A stretch of DNA of 64,000 bases, from positions 1,116,001 through 1,180,000 of the forward strand of contig NZ_CP094929.1 in assembly GCF_022869165.1 (NCBI RefSeq). The letters are read 5' to 3'. Below, piece by piece: positions 26,810-36,415 of this stretch. A program made the position numbers and the translations under genes. How positions within the stretch are numbered: the stretch's first letter is position 1; each line of letters opens with the position of its first letter. This stretch comes from Sphaerochaeta associata. Its GTDB lineage: Bacteria > Spirochaetota > Spirochaetia > Sphaerochaetales > Sphaerochaetaceae. Under the pieces are notes generated by a model, which was not told the origin of the DNA, did not search any database, and saw nothing but the letters and a program-made list of their open reading frames with translations.

Positions 26810-28030
26810 GTGAAGATACTCATCACCACGGACTTTTTTGTGCCTTCGGTAACCGGGGTGTCGACCGTAGTGGTCAATGAAATGCTCATGCTCCCTTTCC
26901 AAGGGCATGAGGTGCGGCTTCTAACCATCGGCGATGCACGCATTTCCTACTTCCGTGACGGTGTGTATCACATGAAGGCCAGCAGAATCAAACCATTCCC
27001 CGATTCCTATATGACCTTCTCTTACAGAGATCCCCTGTTGGGCGACATCCTTGCTTGGAAGCCCGATGTAATCCACTCCAACAACGAGTTCTTCTCCATG
27101 GGGTATGCCAGGCGAATACAGAGAGTGCTTCACATACCGCTGCTTCATACCTGTCATACTGACTTTACCCGCTACGATGAGCAACAGAGAATCCGACATA
27201 CCCTGTGGGATGCTGCAATGGCGGCTGTCGTCAAACGAAGGGTGCGGTTTTGCAGTCTGCTTATCAGCCCCTCAGCCGCCCATAAAGCGATGCTTGAGCG
27301 CTATCGAATATCCAAGCCGATCGAGGTATTGCCAAGCGGCATAGAACTCAGCCGGTTCGGTCTGAGCCTCCCTGAAGAGACAAGAAACAGAATTCGAAGC
27401 GAATATGGCTTTGGTGTGGAGCACATTGTGCTGATCTCAGTCTGCCGATTGGCTTCAGAGAAACGAGTGAACCGCACCATTGATGCCTTCTTTCTCCTCT
27501 CCCTGCTTGAGCCTTCGGTTCGCCTGCTTATTGTTGGAGGAGGGCCTAAACAGGAGAGCCTGAAGCAGCAGGTGAGGGATTTCGGCTTGGAAAATCGTGT
27601 AATTTTCACCGGTACGGTTCCATCCGAATCAATACACCGCTTGTATCAGGCCAGTGATCTATTCGTCTCCTCGTCAATACGGGAGTCACAGGGATTGGGT
27701 TTCGTGGAGGCAATGGCAAGCGGCCTTCCTGTCTTGCTCAGAGAGGACGGCTCTCTTGGTTTCTCAATCGAGGAATCCGGATGTGGGTTTCTCTATCACG
27801 ATGAAAAAGGGTTTGTATCCATTCTCTCCTCTCTCATCCATAATCCCTCTCTCATCAGGCAGATGGGGGAGCGGGCGAAAAAGGAGAGCGAGCGTTTCAA
27901 CCTCGAACGTTGGGCTTGTGCCCTATCTGCGTTGTGTGTTCGTTTGCATGCCGATTTTTCGCTGAAAGAAAGTAACCAAGCGAATCACCGAAGGCATGAT
28001 CAGCAGGGTGGAGAGCATACAGTTCAATAG
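26810..28030 (+). CDS. Glycosyltransferase family 4, diacylglycerol glucosyltransferase-like
   Basis: 406 residues, GT-B fold. The acceptor half includes MKILITTDFFVPSVTGVST and HTCHTDFTRYDE. The donor half has ISVCRLASEKRVNRTIDA and the retaining GT4 motif RESQGLGFVEAMASGLP with its paired Glu. It resembles the enzymes that make monoglucosyl-diacylglycerol in mollicutes and Gram-positive bacteria. GTG start with AAGGAG. It is divergent from the GT28 pair. The last 36 codons are antisense to the second RND gene and read as an unstructured tail (KESNQANHRRHDQQGG), suggesting a stop codon that moved downstream. Confidence 0.82.
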   Translation: MKILITTDFFVPSVTGVSTVVVNEMLMLPFQGHEVRLLTIGDARISYFRDGVYHMKASRIKPFPDSYMTFSYRDPLLGDILAWKPDVIHSNNEFFSMGYARRIQRVLHIPLLHTCHTDFTRYDEQQRIRHTLWDAAMAAVVKRRVRFCSLLISPSAAHKAMLERYRISKPIEVLPSGIELSRFGLSLPEETRNRIRSEYGFGVEHIVLISVCRLASEKRVNRTIDAFFLLSLLEPSVRLLIVGGGPKQESLKQQVRDFGLENRVIFTGTVPSESIHRLYQASDLFVSSSIRESQGLGFVEAMASGLPVLLREDGSLGFSIEESGCGFLYHDEKGFVSILSSLIHNPSLIRQMGERAKKESERFNLERWACALSALCVRLHADFSLKESNQANHRRHDQQGGEHTVQ

Positions 28031-30361
28031 TGCCATGCTCATGAGGCTTCCGAAGTAGCGAACCGGGGTATAGGAGGCAAACAGGAACATCAGCATGCCG
28101 CCGACGATGGAGAGGGTGGTGAGAATGATGGGTCTGCCGGTTTCCCGTATGGTCTCTGAAAGAAGCGACTCAACCGTACGGTCGTCGATACCGAGCTTGT
28201 TCTTGTAACGGATCAAGAAATGGATGGCATCGTCGATGCCCGCCCCGACTGCAATCGATCCGAAACTTACCGTGATCATATCGAAGGGGATTTGGAAGAA
28301 ATACATGAAAATGTAGTTGGCCATGACACCGCTGATGATGGGAATCAGGGCATACAGGGCCAGGGAGACCGATTTGAAAGCGAAGAGTACCACCAAGAAC
28401 ACTAATAACACACTTGCGTATGTGCTCTTCATCTGATCCGACAGCAAGGCTTCAGAGAAGTGTAAACTTCTATGCGGCTCCCCGTCGAGTGTAACGATCG
28501 TCCCATTTGGCAACAACGGCAGCAGGGATATTACGGTATCCTCAATTCTTTTTGCACTTCCAATGGTTCCAAGGGCTTGTTCCTTGGCGTCATAGTTCTG
28601 CAGGATGATGGTCAGTTTCGTCCCTTCAGGATTCATGATGGTTCCCATATCCTCCTGGCCTTGTCGGCTCATCAGGATGACCATACGGCTGAGCAGGTTG
28701 AGCAGACCGTCCGATTCGGGAATACCCTCTTCCTGGCTGTAGACGGAGTTGGCGAAGGCGACATAAGACGCAAAAGAGATGATATGGCGGACATCGTCGC
28801 TTGATTGCTGCACCGCTTGCTCGAATGCGTAAACATCCTGCAGGTTCCCGCTCTTCAGGAAGAATTGTGATTCACCCTCAGGTGCTTCCACGGTAATGAG
28901 AAAGGGGGTGTCTCCTCCCATTTTCTGTGCAAAACGCCGGCTGGTCTCACCCAGAGGTTCCTTCTTCGGCAGATAGGACATGTAGTTGGTATTTACCGGG
29001 ATATAGTCTCGTGTAGCGAAATACCCGATGATGACGAGCAAGAACACTACAACAAGCAGAGGCCAAGCATGTTTGACCGAACGATCGATGGATATGACCA
29101 GCTGTGCAAGATACCCTTTCTTATAGGTTTTTATCTGCTCCTGCTTGGGGGGTACCACCAGACTCAGCATGGCCGGAAGGTAGGTTGATGCAAGAACAGC
29201 GCAATAGCTTACCCCGATCCCCACTGCAATGCCGAACTCCCTAAGCGCCGGCGTTTTGGAAAAAAGCAGGCTCATAAAACCGATGACAGTGGTTATGCAT
29301 GCAAAAACGATGGTACGCAGAATTTTTTGGGTGGATTGAATCGGATTCAAGCCTTTTGCATAATCCGTATAATACTCGCCGATGACATGGATGGCGTAGG
29401 AGGAACCCAGGTTGAGTACCATGCAAGGCGTGACAATATTGATGATGGTCAACGAGTAGCCGAGCAGGTGCATCGTACCAAAGGTCCATATAATACCTAT
29501 GAGAGACATGGAGAAGGGAAGGAGCACACTTCGTTTGGCTTTGAAACTGAGATAGTAGATGGTCAGGATTGCGATGAAGCAGAGCGAGAGTAGAATGCTC
29601 AGGTCGCGTCCGAGGTAGTGCATCAAGCGATTGGTGATAATCGCTCCGCCGTTGATTGATACCGTGATGTCTGCCTCTCTGAGCTCATCAAGCAAATTGG
29701 AAAGTTCAGCTTCCATCTGATGTGTCAGTGCAAAGGACTCGAAGCTGAATAACATCGCATCCAGATTTTCACTGACCAAGTAGTTTTTCACCAACGGATC
29801 GTTCTCAATACGCTGCTTGAGAAGTTGTGCCTGCTCCTCGCTCCACTTGTTCTGCATTGAACTCGAACCAAACGGGACGGTGACCAAGCGGCTGCCTTTT
29901 TTTTCGAATGTCACAAAATCGAGCACTGAGAAACTTTTACTGAGATACCCGGTGTCGGTGAGCTTCTGCATCACCGTCGTGATGCGGTTAAGCGTCTCCG
30001 CTTCAAACAGGGCAGGGCTCTCCACCATCACCAGGTACGAAGTGCTGTAAGCGAGGTTGTCTTCAGGCATCGGAGGTTCAACCTCAGCGCTGGCTACCAG
30101 ATGGGAGCCGAGGGCGGTAGTGTCAAGTACCATTGTTTCTGGAATAAAGGACTCGACAAGGGCCGAACCTTGCTGGTCCATATACTCGCCTGAACCTCCT
30201 TGATAGGACACCCCCTTCCCTGTTTCGTTCATGAGGGAGTTGTAATCTGCATCGAGGTGCAGGAATGCTGCGTGGTATAAGAAGAAGGCTGTTATCAGAA
30301 GAATCACAATCAATGTACTTTTGCTGTGCTTTCCGACAAAGACAAGTAAACTATGTTTCAT
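27923..30361 (-). CDS. RND/MMPL family exporter, second copy
   Basis: 812 residues with the same twelve-span RND layout as the 22022-24346 gene and clear similarity in TM4 (LGSSYAIHVIGEYY) and TM10 (VGAGIDDAIHFLIRYK). The first periplasmic loop is longer by about 40 residues. The ATG at 30361 follows GGGAG and is preferred to an upstream start. The C-terminus overlaps the convergent GT4 gene by 108 bases. The likely cargo is a lipid or glycolipid, by family and neighbourhood. Two different exporters close together suggest two cargoes or two steps. Confidence 0.85.
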   Translation of the reverse strand: MKHSLLVFVGKHSKSTLIVILLITAFFLYHAAFLHLDADYNSLMNETGKGVSYQGGSGEYMDQQGSALVESFIPETMVLDTTALGSHLVASAEVEPPMPEDNLAYSTSYLVMVESPALFEAETLNRITTVMQKLTDTGYLSKSFSVLDFVTFEKKGSRLVTVPFGSSSMQNKWSEEQAQLLKQRIENDPLVKNYLVSENLDAMLFSFESFALTHQMEAELSNLLDELREADITVSINGGAIITNRLMHYLGRDLSILLSLCFIAILTIYYLSFKAKRSVLLPFSMSLIGIIWTFGTMHLLGYSLTIINIVTPCMVLNLGSSYAIHVIGEYYTDYAKGLNPIQSTQKILRTIVFACITTVIGFMSLLFSKTPALREFGIAVGIGVSYCAVLASTYLPAMLSLVVPPKQEQIKTYKKGYLAQLVISIDRSVKHAWPLLVVVFLLVIIGYFATRDYIPVNTNYMSYLPKKEPLGETSRRFAQKMGGDTPFLITVEAPEGESQFFLKSGNLQDVYAFEQAVQQSSDDVRHIISFASYVAFANSVYSQEEGIPESDGLLNLLSRMVILMSRQGQEDMGTIMNPEGTKLTIILQNYDAKEQALGTIGSAKRIEDTVISLLPLLPNGTIVTLDGEPHRSLHFSEALLSDQMKSTYASVLLVFLVVLFAFKSVSLALYALIPIISGVMANYIFMYFFQIPFDMITVSFGSIAVGAGIDDAIHFLIRYKNKLGIDDRTVESLLSETIRETGRPIILTTLSIVGGMLMFLFASYTPVRYFGSLMSMALLNCMLSTLLIMPSVIRLVTFFQRKIGMQTNTQRR

Positions 30362-30419
30362 GATGCTCCCGAATTGTATGGTAGAGAAAAAGTATAGCAC
30401 AGAGTCTACATAAGAAAAA

Positions 30420-30440
30420 CCCACTTGATTACCAAGTGGG
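30420..30440 (-). terminator. Rho-independent terminator after deaD
   Basis: The eight-pair stem CCCACTTG/CAAGTGGG with a five-base loop is followed on the minus strand by TTTTTC. It lies eight bases after the deaD stop codon. Confidence 0.85.
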
Positions 30441-30448
30441 CTTCGATT

Positions 30449-32323
30449 TTAGTCGTTGTATCTTCGTCTGCTGCTGGGACCTTTTTTCGGGAAAGATCCT
30501 TTCTTGGCCTTGGAAGTGTTGTACTTTCCATGAACCCGTCCGACACGGTCATCGGCAAAAGCAGGTCGGCCTTCGTAACGATCTTCACCGCCATAGGAGT
30601 CCCTACCGTACGGCTGGTAGTCGTCACGGTCTCCTCGTCTGGGTCTGCGTTCCGCATAGGATGGACGCCTTTCCTCCCCACGGGTTCTTACCGAGAGGTT
30701 TTTCCCGTTGGGATTGTCGGGCTTTGCCCTGGTAATGATGGGCTTCCCTTCCGGACCTTGGTCGCCGAAGGTCTTCAGGATTCGCTCGGCAACCTGAAGC
30801 GGGGCGCTGACAAAAGAGAACTCCTCACGAACGGAAACATCCTGGATGTCCCTGTCTTCGGCCCCCACCTGCTCGATGAGGTAGTCGACCAACATTCGCT
30901 TGTCAAGTCCGTCCTTCCTGCCGCGTGCAATGAACAGGCGGGTGAATCCGCTCTCCTCGTCACGTACAGGTCGGTCGCCCCTTCGATCATCCCTTCCGCC
31001 ACCGATGTGCTGGTACTTGGAAACATCAAGCTGGTCTTTGTAGAAGTGATCCAAAAGAGCCGCAACTACGACTTCGGGCCTTTTACCGTCCAACAACTGT
31101 TCGGCGATCGGCAGGAAGTGGCTGCTCTGTGCATCTTCATCGGAGAGGGCGGTAAGCCGGCTGAGAATTCTCGCCCGCTTGATCCTGATGATCTCACTTG
31201 CTTCAGGGACGGATTCGCGTCTGATATCAGTCTTTGAGACTTTCTTGATGAAGGAGAAGCGCTTGAACTCACGGGGAGCTACAAAAGTGATGGCGATGCC
31301 GGTCTTTCCTGCTCGTCCGGTTCTTCCTACGCGGTGGATGTATGCATCCGGATCTTCGGGCAGTGAGAAGTTGATGACGTGGGTGAGATCGGAAATATCG
31401 ATGCCACGTGCCGCTACGTCGGTGGCAACAATAATGCTGATGGTTCTCTCACGCATTTTGTGGAGGATCAGTTCTCGCTGTTTCTGGGAAAGATCTCCAT
31501 GCAAAGGTTCGGCATCGTACCCACGGTCTATCAGCTTTCTGCCGATTTCATCACATTGGACCTTGGTTCGGCAGAAAATAATGCCGTAGAAACTCTCTTC
31601 CATGTCGATGATGCGGGTAAGAGCCTCCAACTTGTCGGACTCCTTCACCTCAACATAGATTTGGTCGGTGAGGTTGCTGGTCATGGTATCCTGCTGGATC
31701 TTGACCAGATGCGGATCACGCATGAACCGTTCGGCAAGCCTCTGTATCGGCTGGGGCATGGTCGCGGAGAAACAGAGCATGCGCTTTTCAGCGGGTGTCT
31801 GTTTCAGTACTTCTTCGATATCATCGATGAAACCCATATCGAGCATTTCGTCTGCTTCGTCGAGTACCATGAACTTGAGATGCTCGAGGTGCAGGGAACC
31901 GCGTCTGAGGTGGTCGAGGATACGACCGGGAGTTCCAACAACGACATGCACGCCCCGCTTGAGTTTACGCAGTTGCAGTTCCATGGAGGCACCGCCGTAT
32001 ACAGCGGCAATTTCCAACCTTCGGTCTCCCTTCAGGGAGTTGATCTCTTCAGCGGTTTGTACAGCAAGTTCACGAGTGGGTGCGAGAATGAGTGCTTGGA
32101 CCTGATACAGTGATGGGTCTACAAATTCGAGAATAGGGAGGCCGAAAGCGGCGGTTTTACCGGTTCCGGTTTGTGCCTGGCCAATAACGTCGACCTGATC
32201 CTTGAGGAGCAGCGGTATGCATGCGCTCTGAATCTTGGTTGGTTCTTCGAAGCCTTTCGCTTTAATGGCGGCAATGGTTTGTGCGGACAGCCCTAGGTCC
32301 GCAAAGTTTGTTAACTCTGACAT
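30449..32323 (-). CDS. deaD: DEAD-box ATP-dependent RNA helicase (DeaD/CsdA type)
   Basis: 624 residues. RecA core motifs in order: Q motif (EPTKIQSACIP), Walker A AQTGTGKTAAFGLP, PTRELA, VLDEADEMLD, SATMPQ, ATDVAARGID and HRVGRTGRAG. A DbpA-type RNA-binding domain follows (about 460-540), then a basic Arg/Gly-rich tail (from about 545). It unwinds RNA in ribosome assembly and mRNA turnover, often with cold induction. AGGAG precedes the ATG, and a small hairpin (TCGGT/ACCGA, 32354-32368) sits in the leader. A monocistronic unit. Confidence 0.93.
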   Translation of the reverse strand: MSELTNFADLGLSAQTIAAIKAKGFEEPTKIQSACIPLLLKDQVDVIGQAQTGTGKTAAFGLPILEFVDPSLYQVQALILAPTRELAVQTAEEINSLKGDRRLEIAAVYGGASMELQLRKLKRGVHVVVGTPGRILDHLRRGSLHLEHLKFMVLDEADEMLDMGFIDDIEEVLKQTPAEKRMLCFSATMPQPIQRLAERFMRDPHLVKIQQDTMTSNLTDQIYVEVKESDKLEALTRIIDMEESFYGIIFCRTKVQCDEIGRKLIDRGYDAEPLHGDLSQKQRELILHKMRERTISIIVATDVAARGIDISDLTHVINFSLPEDPDAYIHRVGRTGRAGKTGIAITFVAPREFKRFSFIKKVSKTDIRRESVPEASEIIRIKRARILSRLTALSDEDAQSSHFLPIAEQLLDGKRPEVVVAALLDHFYKDQLDVSKYQHIGGGRDDRRGDRPVRDEESGFTRLFIARGRKDGLDKRMLVDYLIEQVGAEDRDIQDVSVREEFSFVSAPLQVAERILKTFGDQGPEGKPIITRAKPDNPNGKNLSVRTRGEERRPSYAERRPRRGDRDDYQPYGRDSYGGEDRYEGRPAFADDRVGRVHGKYNTSKAKKGSFPKKGPSSRRRYND

Positions 32324-32449
32324 GGATCTCCTGATATATATGTGGGTGGATTATCGGTTGAGGACCGAAATAAACACAATAAGCCTGTCTAGTCTATACA
32401 AATGAGCAAGTTGTTGCAAGACAGAAACATCCCAAATGCCTAAATTCGC

Positions 32450-33490
32450 CTACCAACGATTATAGACCTGTTCTGCAAAACCCGATAGCCTGTCGAGTTG
32501 CAAGAGTGTGCCATCGTCCAAGATGCAGGTTCCGCTGAAATACCCGAACACTTGGTGTTGATCGCTCTTGATCACCAGGAAATTCGTTTTGGAAGAGCGG
32601 TCGACAAGGGGATCGAATACAAGATTGAGCCTTCCTTCTGCATCCCTGACCGTCCAAGGATTAAGAAAATTATCCTGATCGAAGCTGAAGACAACCTCAC
32701 CCAGCTTGTGTATGCAATTGTTATAGATGACGGCATTCTCACTGGCTGGGGAGCGGTCGGAGAAGCCGTAGCCGAGATTCAGGCCGAACGGAATGTTCTC
32801 AAGCAAGCCGGAGGCACTTGCCCAATACCATGTGTTCTGGTAGGTCCACCTGCCTCTTCCCCAATCGAGAACCCCCCAGGCCTCCCCAAGCAGGAGCTGC
32901 TCGGTTTCCATGCCCCTGCGTATGGTGCCGGTTGCCTTGAGACAGTTGATTTTCTCATTGAGATAAAAGGCCTTGCGATTTTCCTTCCAGCTGGTTGCAA
33001 TATTGAGGCTCTGTGCACCCTCAGCTTCTGTGAGGGTGATGTCGTAATCCAATCCCACCGACCCGTCAGGAAGCTCCAGCGTTGGGCAGGCTGCCATGAT
33101 GTGGCGTTCCCGTCCACGCTTGATGAAGGCCAAACGAAGGTTTTTGTTGGCCCACGAGACCTGGCTGTCCTCGGTGGAGGATGGTGCGAGCCCTATCGAA
33201 CCCCTGGGAAAGAACGCCAGGGCATCCGTTTGGCTGACCTTGGCGGCATTGAAGTCGATATAGCTGAGAGCAAACAGTGCTGCATACCCCAAGTCGCTGA
33301 TGGTGGCCGTCACCGCATATCCTTGTTGTTGGTTGATTACTGCATAGTAGTCCCACTCCTTGATTGCAAGGGCGCCGCCTTTGACCATGCTTCGATCGTA
33401 CTTCCAATAAGGATGGCGGGCCCAGCCTTCCTGGATAATATGACCCTTCTTGTCGAGTAGAGCTTGTACCTGCCTGATTTCTGTCTGCAT
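32450..33490 (-). CDS. DUF2804 family protein
   Basis: 346 residues, matching DUF2804 in length and by its Trp-rich blocks: GHIIQEGWARHPYWKYDR at the N-terminus and LGEAWGVLDWGRGRWTYQ in the middle. The fold is probably a double beta-barrel of the lipocalin-like/tocopherol-cyclase type, which suggests binding of a hydrophobic molecule. No enzymatic activity is established for the family. No signal peptide, so cytoplasmic. It follows the phosphoesterase gene by 23 bases and is probably in its operon. Confidence 0.75.
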   Translation of the reverse strand: MQTEIRQVQALLDKKGHIIQEGWARHPYWKYDRSMVKGGALAIKEWDYYAVINQQQGYAVTATISDLGYAALFALSYIDFNAAKVSQTDALAFFPRGSIGLAPSSTEDSQVSWANKNLRLAFIKRGRERHIMAACPTLELPDGSVGLDYDITLTEAEGAQSLNIATSWKENRKAFYLNEKINCLKATGTIRRGMETEQLLLGEAWGVLDWGRGRWTYQNTWYWASASGLLENIPFGLNLGYGFSDRSPASENAVIYNNCIHKLGEVVFSFDQDNFLNPWTVRDAEGRLNLVFDPLVDRSSKTNFLVIKSDQHQVFGYFSGTCILDDGTLLQLDRLSGFAEQVYNRW

Positions 33491-33513
33491 GCCTGCACCC
33501 CCTTTTCTCTATT

Positions 33514-34587
33514 CTATAAAATCCAGTCATCAACCGTATAGGTGGCGACCTCATACGGCCGGCCATCGCTGAACAAGGTAATGGTTTTCATCCCTTTGCT
33601 GTGGTATCTCGAGCCGTAGGATCCGTAGCTTGCGCTTCTCCCGTAGTGTAGGTCGATGCCTTCCCACGTACCGGAGAAATCGTTGAGGTGGTCGTGACCA
33701 CTGAAGACCGCCACCGTGTTCATTTTCTCTTGCATAGCGGCAAAAAGCCCTGAGTTCTCAAGCGGTACGTTGACTTTCTTGTCCAGCATTACACCTTGAG
33801 CTGTTCCACTTTCCCATACTAGTTTGAATTCGGGGAAAGGAATATGGATGAAGGTATACAGAGGAACCTCCCCCAGCCCGTCTTCCACCCACCGATACCA
33901 AGCTATTTGGGTAGGGTAGATGTAATCGGGAGCAATGATGCCACCTTCATAGATTCTGCTGTCATGGGAATCGAGCAGGATGACCGCCTGCAAAGGCTGT
34001 CCATCCTTGGTGAGGACTATCGGATAATTACTGTGACCTGCAACCCAATCCTCACCGCGGGAAAAGAGCGCGGTAGGGTAGCTGTCCAGGAGATTGGCCA
34101 AAGTCGGCTTGTCATGGGTGTACTGCCCGTCATGATTGCCGAAACCGAAGGCCCATGAACGGCCATGGTATTGCATGAAATCGGCGAACTCGGTGAGCAT
34201 TTTCAGGCTGTCGAAGCTGAACAACAAATCCCCGCTGATCACCGTCAAGTCGGGATCGGTCTCTGTAAAGGCTTTTTCAAGCAGGGCGTAGATTTTCTTG
34301 CGGTTGGAAAACGGCCCCCTCCGCAAATGAAAGTCCGTTCCCCAGAGAATGGTGAAGGAGTCGTCCTCATAAGGGATGGCGAAGGCCTTCTGCTCCTGGA
34401 GAGCCTGCTCAAGATCGAACGGGTGCTGTGGTACGGCAAAGAGCTCGGTATACTGGTCAAAATCCTGATAGATTCTGGTGTTGGTCAACCCATCGATGAC
34501 CAGGTACGTAGCAATGCCTGTCCCGAGGATCAGGACGGCCAAGGAAATGAGAACAGTCTTGAGAATCCAAGAGGAAGGTGGCTTCAT
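33514..34587 (-). CDS. Membrane-anchored metallophosphoesterase
   Basis: 357 residues. One N-terminal span (about 8-30) is followed by a calcineurin-like phosphoesterase domain. Metal-binding blocks are GTDFHLRRG, VISGDLLF, FGFGNHDGQ, and the later FSGHDHLNDF. The catalytic part would face the periplasm if the anchor is a signal anchor. Substrates in this family range from nucleotides to lipid-linked pyrophosphates. The pairing with DUF2804 is the only context. No clear Shine-Dalgarno sequence. Confidence 0.8.
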   Translation of the reverse strand: MKPPSSWILKTVLISLAVLILGTGIATYLVIDGLTNTRIYQDFDQYTELFAVPQHPFDLEQALQEQKAFAIPYEDDSFTILWGTDFHLRRGPFSNRKKIYALLEKAFTETDPDLTVISGDLLFSFDSLKMLTEFADFMQYHGRSWAFGFGNHDGQYTHDKPTLANLLDSYPTALFSRGEDWVAGHSNYPIVLTKDGQPLQAVILLDSHDSRIYEGGIIAPDYIYPTQIAWYRWVEDGLGEVPLYTFIHIPFPEFKLVWESGTAQGVMLDKKVNVPLENSGLFAAMQEKMNTVAVFSGHDHLNDFSGTWEGIDLHYGRSASYGSYGSRYHSKGMKTITLFSDGRPYEVATYTVDDWIL

Positions 34588-34632
34588 ATAGCAAGTAGCC
34601 TAACACGGAACAGCCTTGACTTCCATATGAAA

Positions 34633-34656
34633 AAAGCTGGCACGAATGCCAGCTTT
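34633..34656 (-). terminator. Rho-independent terminator upstream of the phosphoesterase, after the PpiD-like gene
   Basis: The ten-pair stem AAAGCTGGCA/TGCCAGCTTT with a four-base loop is followed on the minus strand by TTTTTT-type sequence. It ends the PpiD-like transcript. Confidence 0.85.
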
Positions 34657-34677
34657 CCATCACTTGGGTTTCTCTGA

Positions 34678-36243
34678 TTATGAGTTCTGACCGAGAATGA
34701 CAGTCAGGAAGGTGGTCAGGAAGTTGTCCTCGAAGGCATCGGAGGTATACAAGGCCTGGGAGAAATCCTGTTGGTTCTGGCTTCCACTGTAGTAGTCGTA
34801 GAACATTGAGAGGTAACTGGTCATTCCCTCATCCTGGGTATCCTCTCCCACTTCAAGCAGCAGGTAGGAAGAGCCGACCTTGATGGGATCGAGCAGGGTG
34901 TTGGGTTCGGTGGTGTACAGCTGCTTGGCTACATCGCCGGTGGCTGCACTGCCAAGCAGGCCTGAAGGATCGGTATAGGTGAAATCGCTCATATAGCTGC
35001 TCTTTCCGACGTTGTAGGGTGTAGCACCTACTTCGACGACTTCAAGACCATTCTGGAGAGCCACTTCATCAAGCCCTTCGGCCTTTGCGGTTTCAACCCA
35101 ACTCTTTGCAAGGTCGGAGAGATAGGTGTCGATCAAGGCAGAGTCATTGACCGCGAGGTATGCTTTCACTGATGCGAGGGTTCCCTCACTGGTGTAATCA
35201 CTCTCCACGGCGGCACTGTTGACCTTATAGAGGGAGAAAGAACCGTTTGCTTCGAAGGGGCCGAGCACATCGCCGTCCTTTGCACTGAGTAGGGCAAGAG
35301 CGTCTTCGGCATTCTTGAAGTTGGAAGTTATGCCGTAGTAATAGATTTGGCCGACCTTGCCTTCCTCTGCAGCAAAACTGTCGAGGCTGTTTGCAACTGC
35401 TGCCGCCTCGAACGTGGTCTGTCCGCTGGTAATGGAATCGTAGATTGTCTTGGCCTGCTCGGCGGTTTCAGTGGAGATGATGCTCAGGTCCATCGTATAG
35501 AAGAGCTGCTTGTTCTGCAGGGCATACTGGGAAGCCAGCTCGTTAGGATACTGGTTCTGGTCGACTGCAAGGTAGCGGAAGGTTCTTCCACTACCGGCCA
35601 TCGTTGCAATATATTCAGCCTCGGCACTGGAGGAGAGCACGGTTCCTATATCGTCAACCACGATCTGATAGGGCAGGGAGCGACGAACCGACTTCTCTAC
35701 GTTTGCCTTGCTCTCGGCGCTCGCATTCTGATAGGTAGCAACATCGAACTTGCCGTCCTTGTTGTAGGCGCCGCTGTTGATGATTGCACGATTGACAACA
35801 TCATTGGCTGCAATGATGCCGGCCTTTGATGCCAGTTCGTTGATTGCCGTGAAGATGACGGTGCTGTCATATGCACTCTTCCAAATCTGGTAGAGGGCCT
35901 GGGTCTGGTCGGCTCCGCTGGACTTGTACTGGTCGGCATAGTTCTGGACCTGGTCATAGAAATAGTTGCCGTAGGCGTACTTGATCTCCTGCTTGCCGTA
36001 TTTGCCGAAGACAATGCCGTTGCTTGTGCTCTTGCCTACAAAGGCTTCAATTGCCGGAGCCAACACAAAGGAGATGGCAATGAGAATCAGGATGAACATT
36101 CCCAAAACCCAGCCGACGGTAATCTTACGTTTCGGTTTGAGAGCAGCCTCTTTTACCGCTGCGTCCTTTTTTACTTTACCGATTGTGAGCTCTTTGGCCT
36201 CACCTTCGGGCTTCTTCCCATTTGTGTCGTCGTTTACAGACAT
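34678..36243 (-). CDS. PpiD/SurA-like periplasmic folding factor
   Basis: 521 residues. A 45-residue Lys-rich cytoplasmic segment is followed by one membrane span (about 45-67) and a SurA_N-type chaperone domain. A parvulin-like region follows (about 240-340: ETAEQAKTIYDSITSGQTTF, then AAVANSLDSFAAEEGKVGQI). PpiD-like proteins help outer-membrane proteins leave the SecYEG channel. Whether the parvulin part is active cannot be told. The ATG at 36243 with AGAGG upstream is preferred to an earlier start. A single-gene unit, divergent from tRNA-Pro. Confidence 0.75.
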   Translation of the reverse strand: MSVNDDTNGKKPEGEAKELTIGKVKKDAAVKEAALKPKRKITVGWVLGMFILILIAISFVLAPAIEAFVGKSTSNGIVFGKYGKQEIKYAYGNYFYDQVQNYADQYKSSGADQTQALYQIWKSAYDSTVIFTAINELASKAGIIAANDVVNRAIINSGAYNKDGKFDVATYQNASAESKANVEKSVRRSLPYQIVVDDIGTVLSSSAEAEYIATMAGSGRTFRYLAVDQNQYPNELASQYALQNKQLFYTMDLSIISTETAEQAKTIYDSITSGQTTFEAAAVANSLDSFAAEEGKVGQIYYYGITSNFKNAEDALALLSAKDGDVLGPFEANGSFSLYKVNSAAVESDYTSEGTLASVKAYLAVNDSALIDTYLSDLAKSWVETAKAEGLDEVALQNGLEVVEVGATPYNVGKSSYMSDFTYTDPSGLLGSAATGDVAKQLYTTEPNTLLDPIKVGSSYLLLEVGEDTQDEGMTSYLSMFYDYYSGSQNQQDFSQALYTSDAFEDNFLTTFLTVILGQNS

Positions 36244-36365
36244 GATAAACCTCTTTCTCCGGAGCATTTTCCGCATGAGCGGACAGTCTTATGAAAAATA
36301 GCATTTCACCTAGCTACTGTCAATGAATTGCTGTATAAAAGCAAAAACGGTCATTTTATTTCGTA

Positions 36366-36394
36366 TTGACATTCAAAGAGCCAATGGGTATATT
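36366..36394 (+). promoter_or_regulatory. Promoter of tRNA-Pro
   Basis: Consensus TTGACA, 17-base spacer, TATATT, ending 21 bases before the tRNA. Near-ideal, as expected for a stable RNA. Confidence 0.8.
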
Positions 36395-36415
36395 GAACCT
36401 CGGCTGTGAAGCTGA

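Noticed and set aside
26710-26943. N-terminal extension of the second GT28 gene
   Set aside because: It would lie antisense to the GT4 gene start and has no counterpart in the paralogue; the start at 26709 aligns with the first copy.
30420-30440. CRISPR repeat or mobile-element end
   Set aside because: A single hairpin with a T-run next to a stop codon; a normal terminator. No repeat arrays were seen anywhere in the window.
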